Of a DNA stretch of 64,000 nucleotides, positions 26,147-34,297 are shown one piece after another (position 1 is the first letter of the stretch; every line of letters begins with the position of its first letter). The DNA is taken from NCBI GenBank assembly GCA_036501365.1, contig DASYAL010000060.1, positions 186,001-250,000 on the forward strand, read 5' to 3'. The DNA is from CAIKMD01 sp036501365. GTDB taxonomy: Bacteria > Pseudomonadota > Alphaproteobacteria > ATCC43930 > CGMCC-115725. The notes beneath the pieces were generated by a model. That model worked only from the letters and a program-made list of their open reading frames with translations, ran no database searches and was not told the origin of the DNA. The position numbers and the translations under genes are program-made.

Positions 26147-26584
26147 TCAGGGCAGTGCTAGCGGCTGGCCGGCGAGGTTCTCGGCGCGCTCGATCTTCAC
26201 CAGCACGGCGAAACCTTTCTTCTCCGGATCGCGGTCCTTCTCGGGCTGGATCAGACGCTGCCAGACCTGGTCGTAGACCGCCCCGGATTTGTGGAGCGAG
26301 GCCGTGCCGTAGAAACGCGCGACGCCGCCATTGGGCAACGCGCCGCTCTCGCGCAGCGCCGGCTTGCGGAGGAAGAAGGTGAGCTTCGTGCCATCGGCGA
26401 TCGCGGCATTGGTCGAGCCGCGGCCGCGCTCCCAGAGCGAGATATGCTCATCGTCGAAGACCTGCGTGCTGCCGCGCGGCGTGATCTGCGCATAGCCGTT
26501 TGGCTGCACCGTGCCGACGAGGATCACGTTCGCGGGAAAAGCGGTGTCGATATGCTCGCGCAGGCTCGTCGGGATTTTCGCCAT
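26147..26584 (-). CDS. pyridoxamine 5'-phosphate oxidase-like FMN-binding protein
   Basis: A 145-residue split-barrel flavin-binding protein of the PNPOx-like superfamily. It shows the ILVGTVQPNGYAQITPRGS hairpin (residues 21-39) and the ISLWERGRGSTNAAIADG segment where FMN phosphate normally binds, then a KLTFFLRKPA strand. True pyridoxal synthesis is unlikely at this size; F420 or haem-related reductase activities are alternatives. AAGGA precedes ATG 26584. It lies 72 bases upstream of the LLM flavoprotein on the same strand, so the two may share a transcript and perhaps flavin. Confidence 0.75.
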   Translation of the reverse strand: MAKIPTSLREHIDTAFPANVILVGTVQPNGYAQITPRGSTQVFDDEHISLWERGRGSTNAAIADGTKLTFFLRKPALRESGALPNGGVARFYGTASLHKSGAVYDQVWQRLIQPEKDRDPEKKGFAVLVKIERAENLAGQPLALP

Positions 26585-26684
26585 CGCCGTTCCTTCTTAT
26601 TGCGTGACGCTACGATGACGAAAACGCGCTTGCCGGGCAAGCGCGCCGGCATGAAGATGCGCGCCAACGTCAAGGGGAGGATTT

Positions 26685-27629
26685 ATGGCCGAGCCGCATC
26701 GCATCGACGTCCATCATCACATCCTGCCGAAGCGCTGGCTCGCTGAAGAGGCCGAGCGCATGGCCGGTCGGGCGATGGATTTCAACGTCGTCGCGCAATG
26801 GACGCCGGCGATGTCCTTGGAGGCGATGGACAAGAACGGCATCGCCACCACCGTGACCTCGATCTCGACCGTGATTGTGCGCCCGAACGAGCCGGACCGC
26901 GCGCACGGCCTCGCGCGCGACTGCAATGAATTCGCGGCGCGGTTGAAGCAGGACCATCCCAAGCGCTTCGGCATGTTTGCCCTGCTGCCGTTGCCGCATG
27001 TTGAGCTTTGTCTCAAAGAGATCGAATACGCGGCCGACGTGCTTAAATGCGACGGCTTCAAGCTGCAGACCAGCTACGAGACCCAGTGGCCCGGCGATCC
27101 CGCCTTCGCGCCGGTGTTCGATGAGCTCAATCGGCGCAAGGCGACGATCTTCTTCCATCCGACCGTGCCGGGTTGCTGCACCAACCTATTGCCCGATCTC
27201 AATCCGCCGCTGATCGAATATCCTTTCGATACGACGCGCGCGATCATGAGCCTCGTCTTTGGCGGCACGGTGCGGCGTTGCCCCGCTATCCGCTTCATCT
27301 TCGCCCATGGCGGCGGCACCATTCCAATGCTGGCGCATCGCGTCTCGAATCTCGTCCGCGCGCGCAAGGACCTTGCCGAGCGGCTGCCCGACGGGGCGAT
27401 CGCCGAGTTTCGCAAGCTCTATTTCGACATCGTCTCGGCGACCAATCCGCCGGGCATGGCGGCGCTGATGAAGCTCACCACCGCGGCGCAGCTCCTCTTC
27501 GGCACGGATATTCCCTATGTCCGCGCCGAGACCACGGTCGCCGACCTCGCGACTTTGGGACTGAGCGCCGCCGATATCCGCGCTATCGAGCGCGATAACG
27601 CGCTGCGCATCATGCCAAGCTTACGCTAG
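26685..27629 (+). CDS. ACMSD-like amidohydrolase (decarboxylase family)
   Basis: Metal-dependent TIM-barrel enzyme of the amidohydrolase-2 family, which holds aminocarboxymuconate-semialdehyde, 6-methylsalicylate and gamma-resorcylate decarboxylases. Metal ligands are visible: H10-x-H12 in DVHHHILP, His in FFHPT near 160, His in IFAHGGG near 208 and Asp in FGTDIPY near 270. The 314-residue length fits. The substrate is unknown. ATG 26685 has a GGGGAGG site. It is divergent from the PNPOx-like gene. Confidence 0.85.
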   Translation: MAEPHRIDVHHHILPKRWLAEEAERMAGRAMDFNVVAQWTPAMSLEAMDKNGIATTVTSISTVIVRPNEPDRAHGLARDCNEFAARLKQDHPKRFGMFALLPLPHVELCLKEIEYAADVLKCDGFKLQTSYETQWPGDPAFAPVFDELNRRKATIFFHPTVPGCCTNLLPDLNPPLIEYPFDTTRAIMSLVFGGTVRRCPAIRFIFAHGGGTIPMLAHRVSNLVRARKDLAERLPDGAIAEFRKLYFDIVSATNPPGMAALMKLTTAAQLLFGTDIPYVRAETTVADLATLGLSAADIRAIERDNALRIMPSLR

Positions 27630-27710
27630 CCAACTGCTCTCGGGAACCGCGCCGATTATTCCGGTGTTAAATCGCCGGAATCTCCACGTTTTTGCCCGAG
27701 AGGTGAACTC

Positions 27711-28223
27711 ATGTCTCGACTGGGCCTTGTCGCCGCAACGGCCGGCATCCTTCTTGCGGGGGCGTCGACGTTGGCGCTCGCGCAGACCATCATCCAGACC
27801 CAACCCCAGCCGCAGACCCAGGCGCTCGCGCCCGGGGATGCGCCTTTCGTCGCGCGCGCCAATATCAGCGTCGCGAACAACAGCGCCGTGCCCGAGACCG
27901 TCGCCGGCACCGGCGTCACGCCCTTCCAGCTGATGCCGCATCAACAGGCCCGGCTCGAGATGAATGTGGCGCCGCCGCCGGTCGCGACGGCGCCAGGCAG
28001 CAGCGTGCCGGTGCGGTTCGAATACTCGGTCGGGCAGGGCTCGGGCCCGCAATGCCACGGCACGATCGATATGAGCCTCAACACGCAGGGTGCGCCGGGC
28101 AATCCCTACGCGGTGACCAATTGCGTCGCGCATTCGCTCGGCACCAACGGCGCCGACTGCAATATCGCGGTCAGCGCCGAGAACGCGATGTGCCAGGGCG
28201 GCCTCGCTTTTTCGGCGCGCTGA
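27711..28223 (+). CDS. secreted hypothetical protein with four cysteines
   Basis: Not recognised. A 170-residue protein with a clear signal peptide (1-24, cut after ALA), a short Gln/Pro/Thr linker and a beta-rich domain in which four cysteines (in QCHG, NCVAH, DCNI and MCQG) all lie in the last 55 residues, suiting two disulphides in the periplasm or outside. GAGAGGTGA gives a good ribosome site before ATG 27711. It is followed after 39 bases by the DUF2937-like gene on the same strand. Confidence 0.6.
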   Translation: MSRLGLVAATAGILLAGASTLALAQTIIQTQPQPQTQALAPGDAPFVARANISVANNSAVPETVAGTGVTPFQLMPHQQARLEMNVAPPPVATAPGSSVPVRFEYSVGQGSGPQCHGTIDMSLNTQGAPGNPYAVTNCVAHSLGTNGADCNIAVSAENAMCQGGLAFSAR

Positions 28224-28262
28224 GCGGTTCGCCGCGGGCGCATGCCCCGTCTAGGGTAAGGC

Positions 28263-28802
28263 ATGCGCTTTCTCGGCCGGTGGCTCTCGCATAGCGTTCG
28301 CCTCGGGCTGGCGCTGTTCTTCGCGCTGGTCGCGATGCAAGCGCCGGCCTTCACCGCCGACTACACCGCGTCTCTGCTCCAGGTGAGTGGCGACGCGCGT
28401 CGCGATATCGATCAGCGCGAGGCGGCGGCACGGCAATACTACGATCTTCCCGCCGGCGATGACGCGGCGCTGATCGCCGGCCTCAGAGCGCATGAGCCGG
28501 CGAATGCCGCCACTCTGGCGCTGTCAGTCGATCGCGCCGAGACCTTGCGATCGGCCCGCGAACGCATCCTCGCGGCGCCGGCGCTGCTTCAGCCGCTGGT
28601 CGCGATCGTCGATGCCACGCGCGATCCCGCGGGCTACAAGGCCGCGATCTGGAAGACCCAGCTACGAACCTACGTCGTCCATCTCGATCTTACCCTCGCG
28701 GCGATCGGCTACGGCCTCGCCGGGTTGGTGCTCGGCTCGCTGCTCGGCCATCTGCTCTGCCTGCCGTTCGAGCGGGACGCACGGCGCTTCGCCAACGTCT
28801 AG
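28263..28802 (+). CDS. DUF2937-like membrane protein
   Basis: A 179-residue inner-membrane protein resembling DUF2937: an N-terminal helix (about 12-27) followed by QAPAFTADYTASL, a soluble helical middle rich in Asp/Arg/Ala, and a C-terminal membrane helix (about 145-165) with a charged end. Function is unknown. The ribosome site is GGGTAAGG before ATG 28263. Beyond the TAG stop at 28800-28802, the same frame continues for about 18 codons with coding-like composition (YRRDSFGDLFDMFDFSHAP), so the stop may be a recent mutation or a read-through site. Confidence 0.6.
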   Translation: MRFLGRWLSHSVRLGLALFFALVAMQAPAFTADYTASLLQVSGDARRDIDQREAAARQYYDLPAGDDAALIAGLRAHEPANAATLALSVDRAETLRSARERILAAPALLQPLVAIVDATRDPAGYKAAIWKTQLRTYVVHLDLTLAAIGYGLAGLVLGSLLGHLLCLPFERDARRFANV

Positions 28803-28930
28803 TACCGCCGCGACTCTTTCGGCGACCTGTTCGACATGTTCGACTTCAGCCACGCCCCACGGTCAGGGCGGGAATGGCGACGCGACCACGACGGTGACGA
28901 CGCGGGTCGGGCATCGCTGAGATGGCGGCG

Positions 28931-28953
28931 GCGCCGACTGAGGCGCTTTTTTT
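28931..28953 (+). terminator. intrinsic terminator
   Basis: GCGCC (28931-28935) pairs with GGCGC (28942-28946) around a 6-base loop, followed by seven T (28947-28953). It would end transcription of 27711-28802. Stem is short but the U-tract is good. Confidence 0.6.
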
Positions 28954-28984
28954 CGCGCCGGCCCGCGCGGAGGCGCGTAACGCC

Positions 28985-29224
28985 CTATTGAGAGCGGCGC
29001 TTGTCGTTGCGCTCTTCTTTGGCGGCGAGCTGCCACTGGCGATTCATCTGCTGCTCGAGGTGGCCGCCGACCTGCCATAACTCATAGGACAGGGCGTGCA
29101 GCTTGACGCTGAGCTCGCGCGCGCGCCGCTTTGCGATCTGGCGCTCGCCCGCGATCACGTCGAAGCAATGCAGAGGCTGGTTCTCACGATCGAAGAGATA
29201 GAGGCGGAAGTGTGTCGTTGCCAT
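28985..29224 (-). CDS. small hypothetical protein, 79 residues
   Basis: Not recognised. It starts MATTHFRLYLFDRENQPLH, a beta-hairpin-like opening, followed by a basic helix and a Gln-rich C-terminal helix (HLEQQMNRQWQLAAKEER). I chose ATG 29224, since the 22 residues gained from an upstream frame start at 29290 are Arg/Pro-rich and unlike a folded domain; neither start has a strong ribosome site. It may be cytoplasmic and nucleic-acid binding, judging by charge alone. Confidence 0.45.
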   Translation of the reverse strand: MATTHFRLYLFDRENQPLHCFDVIAGERQIAKRRARELSVKLHALSYELWQVGGHLEQQMNRQWQLAAKEERNDKRRSQ

Positions 29225-29381
29225 GGCTGCACCAAATACGCTCGCTCGTCGAAAACACGATATCCGTCGCGGAGGCGGCAGGCGGCTCATTCAGCTCGTC
29301 GCGCGCTTGACCTTCGCTGTCATTCAAATGCAGCACAGGCTTTGCGGTTCCACCAAACTTTGCCTCCGCCATTCGAAACGG

Positions 29382-29442
29382 GTTTGTGAGGCGGCGAAGC
29401 CGCAAACGGAACGGGCGGCGACTCTGGGAGCCGCCGCCCGTT
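29382..29442 (-). terminator. two stacked hairpins after the glycine-zipper gene
   Basis: A perfect 11-bp stem (29410-29420 with 29432-29442) lies 28 bases past the glycine-zipper stop, and a second hairpin with GCGGC/GCCGC arms around a 3-base loop at 29391-29403 follows it on the minus strand. There is only a short T-run (TTCCGTTT) between them, so termination is probable but not certain. Confidence 0.5.
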
Positions 29443-29469
29443 GCCCGACCAGTGGTTGGTCGAAAGACT

Positions 29470-29718
29470 TTAGCGTTCCCAGACCGGGCGGCCGAGATCG
29501 ATCGCGTTCGGGCTGGTCACGGCGCCGGTCGCCGCGCCTGCCCCGGCGCCGATCGCCGCGCCGGTCCCGACGCCGACCGGACCCGCTATTGCGCCGATTG
29601 CCGCGCCCGAACCGGCACCGATCGCCGCGCCGCTCAAGGCGCGGTCGCCGGTGGTTTCGCCGCATGCCGCGAGACAGATGGTGATGCCGGCGATCGCCAA
29701 GCCGTGCCAAAGCTTCAT
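29470..29718 (-). CDS. glycine-zipper lipoprotein
   Basis: An 82-residue outer-membrane-type lipoprotein. The lipobox is LAAC with Cys19. The body is almost wholly G/A-x-x-x-G glycine-zipper repeats (AIGAGSGAAIGAIAG and similar), as in the YMGG/SlyB-related small lipoproteins, which form membrane-associated helical hairpins. Start ATG 29718 has GGAGA 6 bases upstream; an earlier ATG at 29730 is less likely because this site would fall inside the gene. No enzymatic role; envelope stability is the usual guess. Confidence 0.75.
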   Translation of the reverse strand: MKLWHGLAIAGITICLAACGETTGDRALSGAAIGAGSGAAIGAIAGPVGVGTGAAIGAGAGAATGAVTSPNAIDLGRPVWER

Positions 29719-29829
29719 GGTGTTCTCCATTGTTACAGCCTGGCGATAGAACCCGATGGCGCGCCGTTTGTTGCGACAGCCGCGCTTATGCCAGCGCGGC
29801 CGTCGAGAGGAAAGTGCGGCGATGGATGA

Positions 29830-29906
<77 letters not shown>

Positions 29907-29958
29907 GCTGCGCGAACGATAGGCGAAGGCCGAAAGTGAGGCAAGGCGGTGCGCTGAC

Positions 29959-30987
29959 TTACGCGCCGAGCTCGCGGCGCACGAGCTTCGTTCCCGCGAC
30001 CATCGCCTGAAGCTTGGCGAAGGCGATGTCGCGCGGCAGGTATTTCATGCCGCAATCGGGTGCGATCACCAGCCGCTCGGCGGGCACGTAAGGCAGCGCG
30101 CGGCGGATGCGCGCGGCGACGCCCTCGGGCGTCTCGACCGTCATATCGGCGAGATCGATAGCGCCAAGAATGATCTGCTTGCTCGGGAGCTTCGCCAGCA
30201 CCGCGCAATCGAGCTGCGACTGCGCCGTCTCGATCGAGATCTGCTTGGCGACCGATTGCTCGAGCTCGGGCAGGAAGGAATAGCCTTCCGGCCGCTGCTT
30301 CACGAACGCGGCATAGCCGAAGCAGAGATGGACCGCGGTCGTGCCGGCGACGCCTTCGAGCGCACGGTTCAAGGCTTTGATGCCGAACTCGGCCGCCTTG
30401 TCCGGCCGCGCCTGCATATAAGGCTCGTCGATCTGCACGACATCGGCGCCGGCGGCAAAGAGGTCCTTGATCTCCGCATTCACCGCCGCGGCATAATCCA
30501 TCGTCAGCGCCGCCGGGTCCTTGTAGTAGTCGTCCTGGGTTTGCATCGACAGGGTGAAAGGCCCGGGCACGGTGATCTTGATCGCGCGCTCGGTATTGGC
30601 GCGGAGGAAGCGCGCGTCGCGCGTCTCAACCGGCTGGCGGCGGCGGATCGGGCCGACGATGCGGGGCACCGGCTGGGTGCGGCCCGGCGTGCGCGTCGGC
30701 GCCTGGCCGGGATTGTCGATATCGACGCCGTCGAGCGCGGTCGCGAAACGGTTGGAATAGCTCTCGCGCCGCATCTCGCCGTCGGTGACGATATCGATGC
30801 CGGCGCGCTCCTGGTCGCGGATCGCAAGCAGCGTCGCGTCGTCCTGCGCCTGGTCGAGGAATTCCGGGGCAATGCGCCAGAAATCGCGGAAGCGCACCCG
30901 TGGCGGGGCCACGCCGGCGAGGCGCTGGCGGTCGATGAGCCAATCGGGTTGCGGATAGCTTCCTACCAAAGTCGTTGGCAACAGCAT
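29959..30987 (-). CDS. MetE-like cobalamin-independent methyltransferase, second copy
   Basis: A 342-residue protein matching the catalytic C-terminal barrel of methionine synthase MetE. It shows the TLVGSYPQPDWL start, VTDGEMRRESYSNRF near 67, VQIDEPYMQ near 185, VHLCFGY near 220 (zinc His and Cys) and APDCGMKYLPR near 313 (zinc Cys). It belongs to a different branch from the protein at 20569-21681, with GSYP rather than GSLL at the N-terminus. Methyl donor and acceptor are unknown. It stands alone, beyond tRNA-Arg, and is divergent from the methyltransferase at 31085. Confidence 0.85.
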   Translation of the reverse strand: MLLPTTLVGSYPQPDWLIDRQRLAGVAPPRVRFRDFWRIAPEFLDQAQDDATLLAIRDQERAGIDIVTDGEMRRESYSNRFATALDGVDIDNPGQAPTRTPGRTQPVPRIVGPIRRRQPVETRDARFLRANTERAIKITVPGPFTLSMQTQDDYYKDPAALTMDYAAAVNAEIKDLFAAGADVVQIDEPYMQARPDKAAEFGIKALNRALEGVAGTTAVHLCFGYAAFVKQRPEGYSFLPELEQSVAKQISIETAQSQLDCAVLAKLPSKQIILGAIDLADMTVETPEGVAARIRRALPYVPAERLVIAPDCGMKYLPRDIAFAKLQAMVAGTKLVRRELGA

Positions 30988-31084
30988 GAACTGAAACGCC
31001 TCCCGGGGGGCCGTTATGGTAAAGCAATTTTAACCATGATGACGCTTACTTCCATCTGTCACAAACGACGGATTGGGGTAAGCC

Positions 31085-31966
31085 ATGGCTGGTCAGGACC
31101 CGTTCTGGCGAATGTTCTACGACCGCGCTTGGGGTCTGCGCGCCGATTATCTTCGCGGCCTCATCGCGGCGGGCGAGCGGAATATCCCGCGTTTGCTCCG
31201 GCGTTTCGATGCTTACGAGCGCAAGCACCGCGTTCAATGGAGCGGCAATACCCTCCAATTCGAGCCGATACAGTGGCCCGAGGAACAGGCGATCGGGCCG
31301 GCGGGCGTGCCCTTTCTGCGCCCGTCATCCTTTCGCGGCAATGTCGCGGTGTTGCCGTTCCACGCCACCGACAACATTGCGGATTTTCTCGTCGATTACA
31401 TCGAGGAAACCGGGCCGTTCGATGCCATTATCGAGCTCGGTTGCGGCTATGGGCGCCACCTCTTCCAGGTCTTCTACAGTGGCGGCCCGCAGGAGGCGCG
31501 CTATTACGGCGGCGAGCTCACGGAAACCGGTTGCACGATCGCCCGCGAGATCGCGATGCTCGATCCCGCGATGAAGGCGCAGTTCTTCTCGTTCGATTAT
31601 CTCAATCCCACGCTCGCGATCGAGCCGGTCGAGCGTGCCCTCGTTTTCACGGTGCATTCGATCGAACAGGTCTGCCAGATCGACGCGCGGCTTTTTGCCG
31701 TGATCGCCGGTGCCGCGCGCCATGTCGATTGCGTTCATTTCGAGCCGTTCGGCTTCCAGATCGCCGAACTCGGCGATACCAGCCGCGCGCAGCGCGCACA
31801 GGCTATGGAGAACAGCTGGAACCTCAATTTCGCCCAGGCCCTTCGTGAGGCGCAGGAATCAGTCGGCTTGCGGGTGAGTTGCCTCATCACCGAGCTGTCG
31901 TTGCCGATCGACCCGCAAAATCCGACCTCGCTCGCGATCTGGCACGCCGACGACAAGGCGGCCTGA
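31085..31966 (+). CDS. SAM-dependent methyltransferase
   Basis: A 293-residue class I methyltransferase. Motif I is IIELGCGYGRH near residue 117-127, preceded by an N-terminal helical part with a YDRAWGLRADYLRGL opening. Further motifs (YYGGELTETG and a VHSIEQV strand) fit the Rossmann fold. The substrate is unknown; the length of the N-terminal segment before motif I resembles sugar or lipid methyltransferases but is not diagnostic. The ribosome site is GGGGTAAG before ATG 31085. The gene is monocistronic as far as seen. Confidence 0.75.
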   Translation: MAGQDPFWRMFYDRAWGLRADYLRGLIAAGERNIPRLLRRFDAYERKHRVQWSGNTLQFEPIQWPEEQAIGPAGVPFLRPSSFRGNVAVLPFHATDNIADFLVDYIEETGPFDAIIELGCGYGRHLFQVFYSGGPQEARYYGGELTETGCTIAREIAMLDPAMKAQFFSFDYLNPTLAIEPVERALVFTVHSIEQVCQIDARLFAVIAGAARHVDCVHFEPFGFQIAELGDTSRAQRAQAMENSWNLNFAQALREAQESVGLRVSCLITELSLPIDPQNPTSLAIWHADDKAA

Positions 31967-31988
31967 CCGCCGTCGCGCGATGGTGGCG

Positions 31989-33047
31989 CTAATTCGCACG
32001 TGCCTGCGGACCGAGATGTGCGCTGAGCGTCGCCGCGGGGTTTGATTGTGGCAGCAACGTTTGGGCGGCGCGGATATCCGCGCCCGAGGGCAGCGGCGCG
32101 TCGCCGTGGAAGATCCAGTTCTCGACATCCTGCGACACCATCGCGCCATCAAGGTCGCGCAGCAGCATGTGATAGCCCTTGTCGTAATAGGCGATGGTAT
32201 CGCCGCTCCGGCTGTTTTTCGGCAGATCGCGGACGAATTCCTCGACCGGTGCCGGCGGCACCAGCTCGTCATGCGCGCCGTAGAGCAGCAGCGTGCGCTG
32301 GTTCAAGTGCGGCGCCGCGGCGAGCGCCTCGCTCATCAGCTCGACGAGGCCATTGATCGTATCGACGCGGGTCTCCTTGATCACCAGCGGGTCGCGTGAG
32401 AAGGCGCGCAGCATGGGGAAATTGTCGGAGGGCAGGATGTGCAATCCCGACCCACTCAACTGCCAGCGCGGTGCGACGTGATCGGTGATCCAAAGCGCGG
32501 CGCGATAAAAGATGTTCATCGTCTGCTCGCCCCAGACCGCGGGCGCGACGAGGATGATGCCGTCGACGTCGGGGCGCTCGGCGCCGGCCCAGCCGGTCGC
32601 GGCGGTGATGACGACGGCGCCGCCCATGCTCTCGCCGAGGAGATAGAGCGGTACGCCTGGGTAGCGCGCGCGCAGCAGGCGGCTGACCGTCGCGACGTCG
32701 GAATCGAGCTGATAGGTGCCGACCCAGCGGCCGCGCTCCGGTGCCGCGCCGAAGCCGCGCTGGTCGAAGGCATAGGTCGCGACCCCGTCCTGCGCCCAGA
32801 TCTTCGCCGGCATTTCGAAAGCATGCGAGTAGTCGTTGATGCCGTGGACGGCGAGCACTACCGCTTTCACCTTCCCGTCGGGCCGCCAGCTCTTGAGCGG
32901 CAGTTGCGCACCGTCGACCGCGACATAGTCGCTGTCGGTCAAATGCGGCGTCACCGTGCCGGTCGCGATCGTCGGCATCGGATCGGGGTTGGCACAGGCG
33001 GCGAGCAGTAGCGCCAGCGCGCCTGCGGCGAGACGCAACGCCGTCAT
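31989..33047 (-). CDS. lipoprotein alpha/beta-hydrolase (monoacylglycerol-lipase-like)
   Basis: A 352-residue alpha/beta-hydrolase fixed to the membrane: the lipobox LLAAC places the lipid on Cys18. The nucleophile elbow is GESMGG near 170, the oxyanion strand LAVHGINDYSH near 80, and the acid/His parts are GAHDELVPP near 275 and KGYHML near 305, all as in lysophospholipases and monoacylglycerol lipases. ATG 33047 overlaps the stop of the upstream ABC ATPase by four bases (ATGA), so the two are translationally coupled; a longer frame reading back into the ATPase is spurious. Confidence 0.82.
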   Translation of the reverse strand: MTALRLAAGALALLLAACANPDPMPTIATGTVTPHLTDSDYVAVDGAQLPLKSWRPDGKVKAVVLAVHGINDYSHAFEMPAKIWAQDGVATYAFDQRGFGAAPERGRWVGTYQLDSDVATVSRLLRARYPGVPLYLLGESMGGAVVITAATGWAGAERPDVDGIILVAPAVWGEQTMNIFYRAALWITDHVAPRWQLSGSGLHILPSDNFPMLRAFSRDPLVIKETRVDTINGLVELMSEALAAAPHLNQRTLLLYGAHDELVPPAPVEEFVRDLPKNSRSGDTIAYYDKGYHMLLRDLDGAMVSQDVENWIFHGDAPLPSGADIRAAQTLLPQSNPAATLSAHLGPQARAN

Positions 33048-34033
33048 CGCGCCTGCTCCACGCCGCGGGTGAGCTGGAGGAAGATATCCTCGAGATCGGT
33101 CTCCTGGCTCGAGATGTCGCGGATGGCGAGGCCTTGCGCCGTGACTGCCGCGAGGAGCTCGCCGAGCCGCGTCCGGCTCGGCGCATAGCGCAGCCCGAGC
33201 CGGCCGGAAGCCAGCAGCGTGAAACCGAGCGCCGCGAGCGCCTCGGGCACCGCCGCGATCGGCTCGACCAGCGCGATGCTCAATGCTTTGTCGTCGACGC
33301 GGCCGAGCAGCGCCGCCGTTGTATCGCACGCGACCAGCCGGCCGTTGTTGATGATCGCGATGCGGTCGCACAGCTCTTCCGCCTCTTCGAGGTAATGCGT
33401 CGTCAACAGGATCGTGGTGCCGCGCGCCTGGAGGTCGCGAACCATCGCCCAGAGATGCTGGCGCAGCTCGACATCGACGCCGGCGGTCGGCTCGTCGAGC
33501 ACCAGCACCGGCGGATCATGCACCATCGCCTTCGCTACCATCAGTCTTCGCCGCATGCCGCCCGAGAGCGAGCGCGCGGCGACGTCGGCTTTGTCGTCGA
33601 GTGCAACAGCCTGAAGGATAGCGTCGGTGCGGCGCTCGCGTTTCGGGACGCCGTAGAACCCGGCCTGCGTGTCGAGCAGCTCGCGCGGCGTGAAGAAGAA
33701 ATCGAGCGTGATCTCTTGCGGCACGACGCCGATCGCGGCGCGCGACTGGCGCGGCTCGGCGTCGACATCGATGTCCCAAATGCGCACCGTGCCCGACGTC
33801 TTGATGACGAGGCCGGCGAGGATGTTTATGAGGGTCGACTTGCCCGCGCCGTTCGGGCCGAGCAGACCGAAGATCGACCCGCGCGGAATCGCGAGGTCGA
33901 GGCCGGCGAGGGCGGTCACGCCCGGGAGCTTGCCGCTGCCGCCGTAGATCTTGGTCAGATGCTTGATTTCGACCGCCAACGTTGGCGGCCCGACGGGGCG
34001 CTCGGCGACGGAAGAAATCGGGGCAGCAGTCAT
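33044..34033 (-). CDS. ABC transporter ATP-binding protein (DrrA/NodI-like)
   Basis: ATPase subunit of an ABC-2 type exporter. All nucleotide-binding motifs are visible: Walker A GPNGAGKST near 60, Q-loop VVPQE near 102, signature LSGGM near 150, Walker B LVLDEP near 172 and the switch His in TTHYLEEAE near 205. Walker B is followed by the TAGVD pattern of DrrA-type ATPases. Start ATG 34033 is preferred; GTG 34066 would add 11 unconserved residues, and neither has a good ribosome site. No membrane permease follows: the partner is the coupled lipoprotein hydrolase, so the permease must be encoded elsewhere. Confidence 0.83.
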   Translation of the reverse strand: MTAAPISSVAERPVGPPTLAVEIKHLTKIYGGSGKLPGVTALAGLDLAIPRGSIFGLLGPNGAGKSTLINILAGLVIKTSGTVRIWDIDVDAEPRQSRAAIGVVPQEITLDFFFTPRELLDTQAGFYGVPKRERRTDAILQAVALDDKADVAARSLSGGMRRRLMVAKAMVHDPPVLVLDEPTAGVDVELRQHLWAMVRDLQARGTTILLTTHYLEEAEELCDRIAIINNGRLVACDTTAALLGRVDDKALSIALVEPIAAVPEALAALGFTLLASGRLGLRYAPSRTRLGELLAAVTAQGLAIRDISSQETDLEDIFLQLTRGVEQAR

Positions 34034-34089
34034 TGATTGTCTGTCAGGGCAATGGGTATCATTCACAAGGCAGCGGGGTCAAATGTTCG

Positions 34090-34293
34090 ATGCAGCCTTT
34101 TGAGACGATCTATGTTGAGGAAGATACCGTCGCCTGCAACGGCGGCGGCGGGCCGTTGGGCCATCCCAAAGTATACCTGAATCTTTCGCCCGAAGGTAAG
34201 GTCGAGTGTCCTTATTGCTCGCGGCTTTTCCTACGTGGTCAATCGTCGCATCCGCAAAATCCCGTAGGCCGGTCGCAAACGCCGGCTTCCTGA
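34090..34293 (+). CDS. zinc-finger protein of the zf-CHCC family
   Basis: A 67-residue protein with the zf-CHCC pattern: Cys in VACNGGGG, His in LGHPKVYL, and the VECPYCSRLF pair, binding one zinc ion. The family is related to the NDUFS6 zinc subunit of complex I and is common in Alphaproteobacteria. Its role in the cell is unclear. ATG 34090 has only a weak GGGG site. The stop is 4 bases before the polA start, so the two are probably co-transcribed. Confidence 0.78.
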   Translation: MQPFETIYVEEDTVACNGGGGPLGHPKVYLNLSPEGKVECPYCSRLFLRGQSSHPQNPVGRSQTPAS

Positions 34294-34297
34294 GCCC

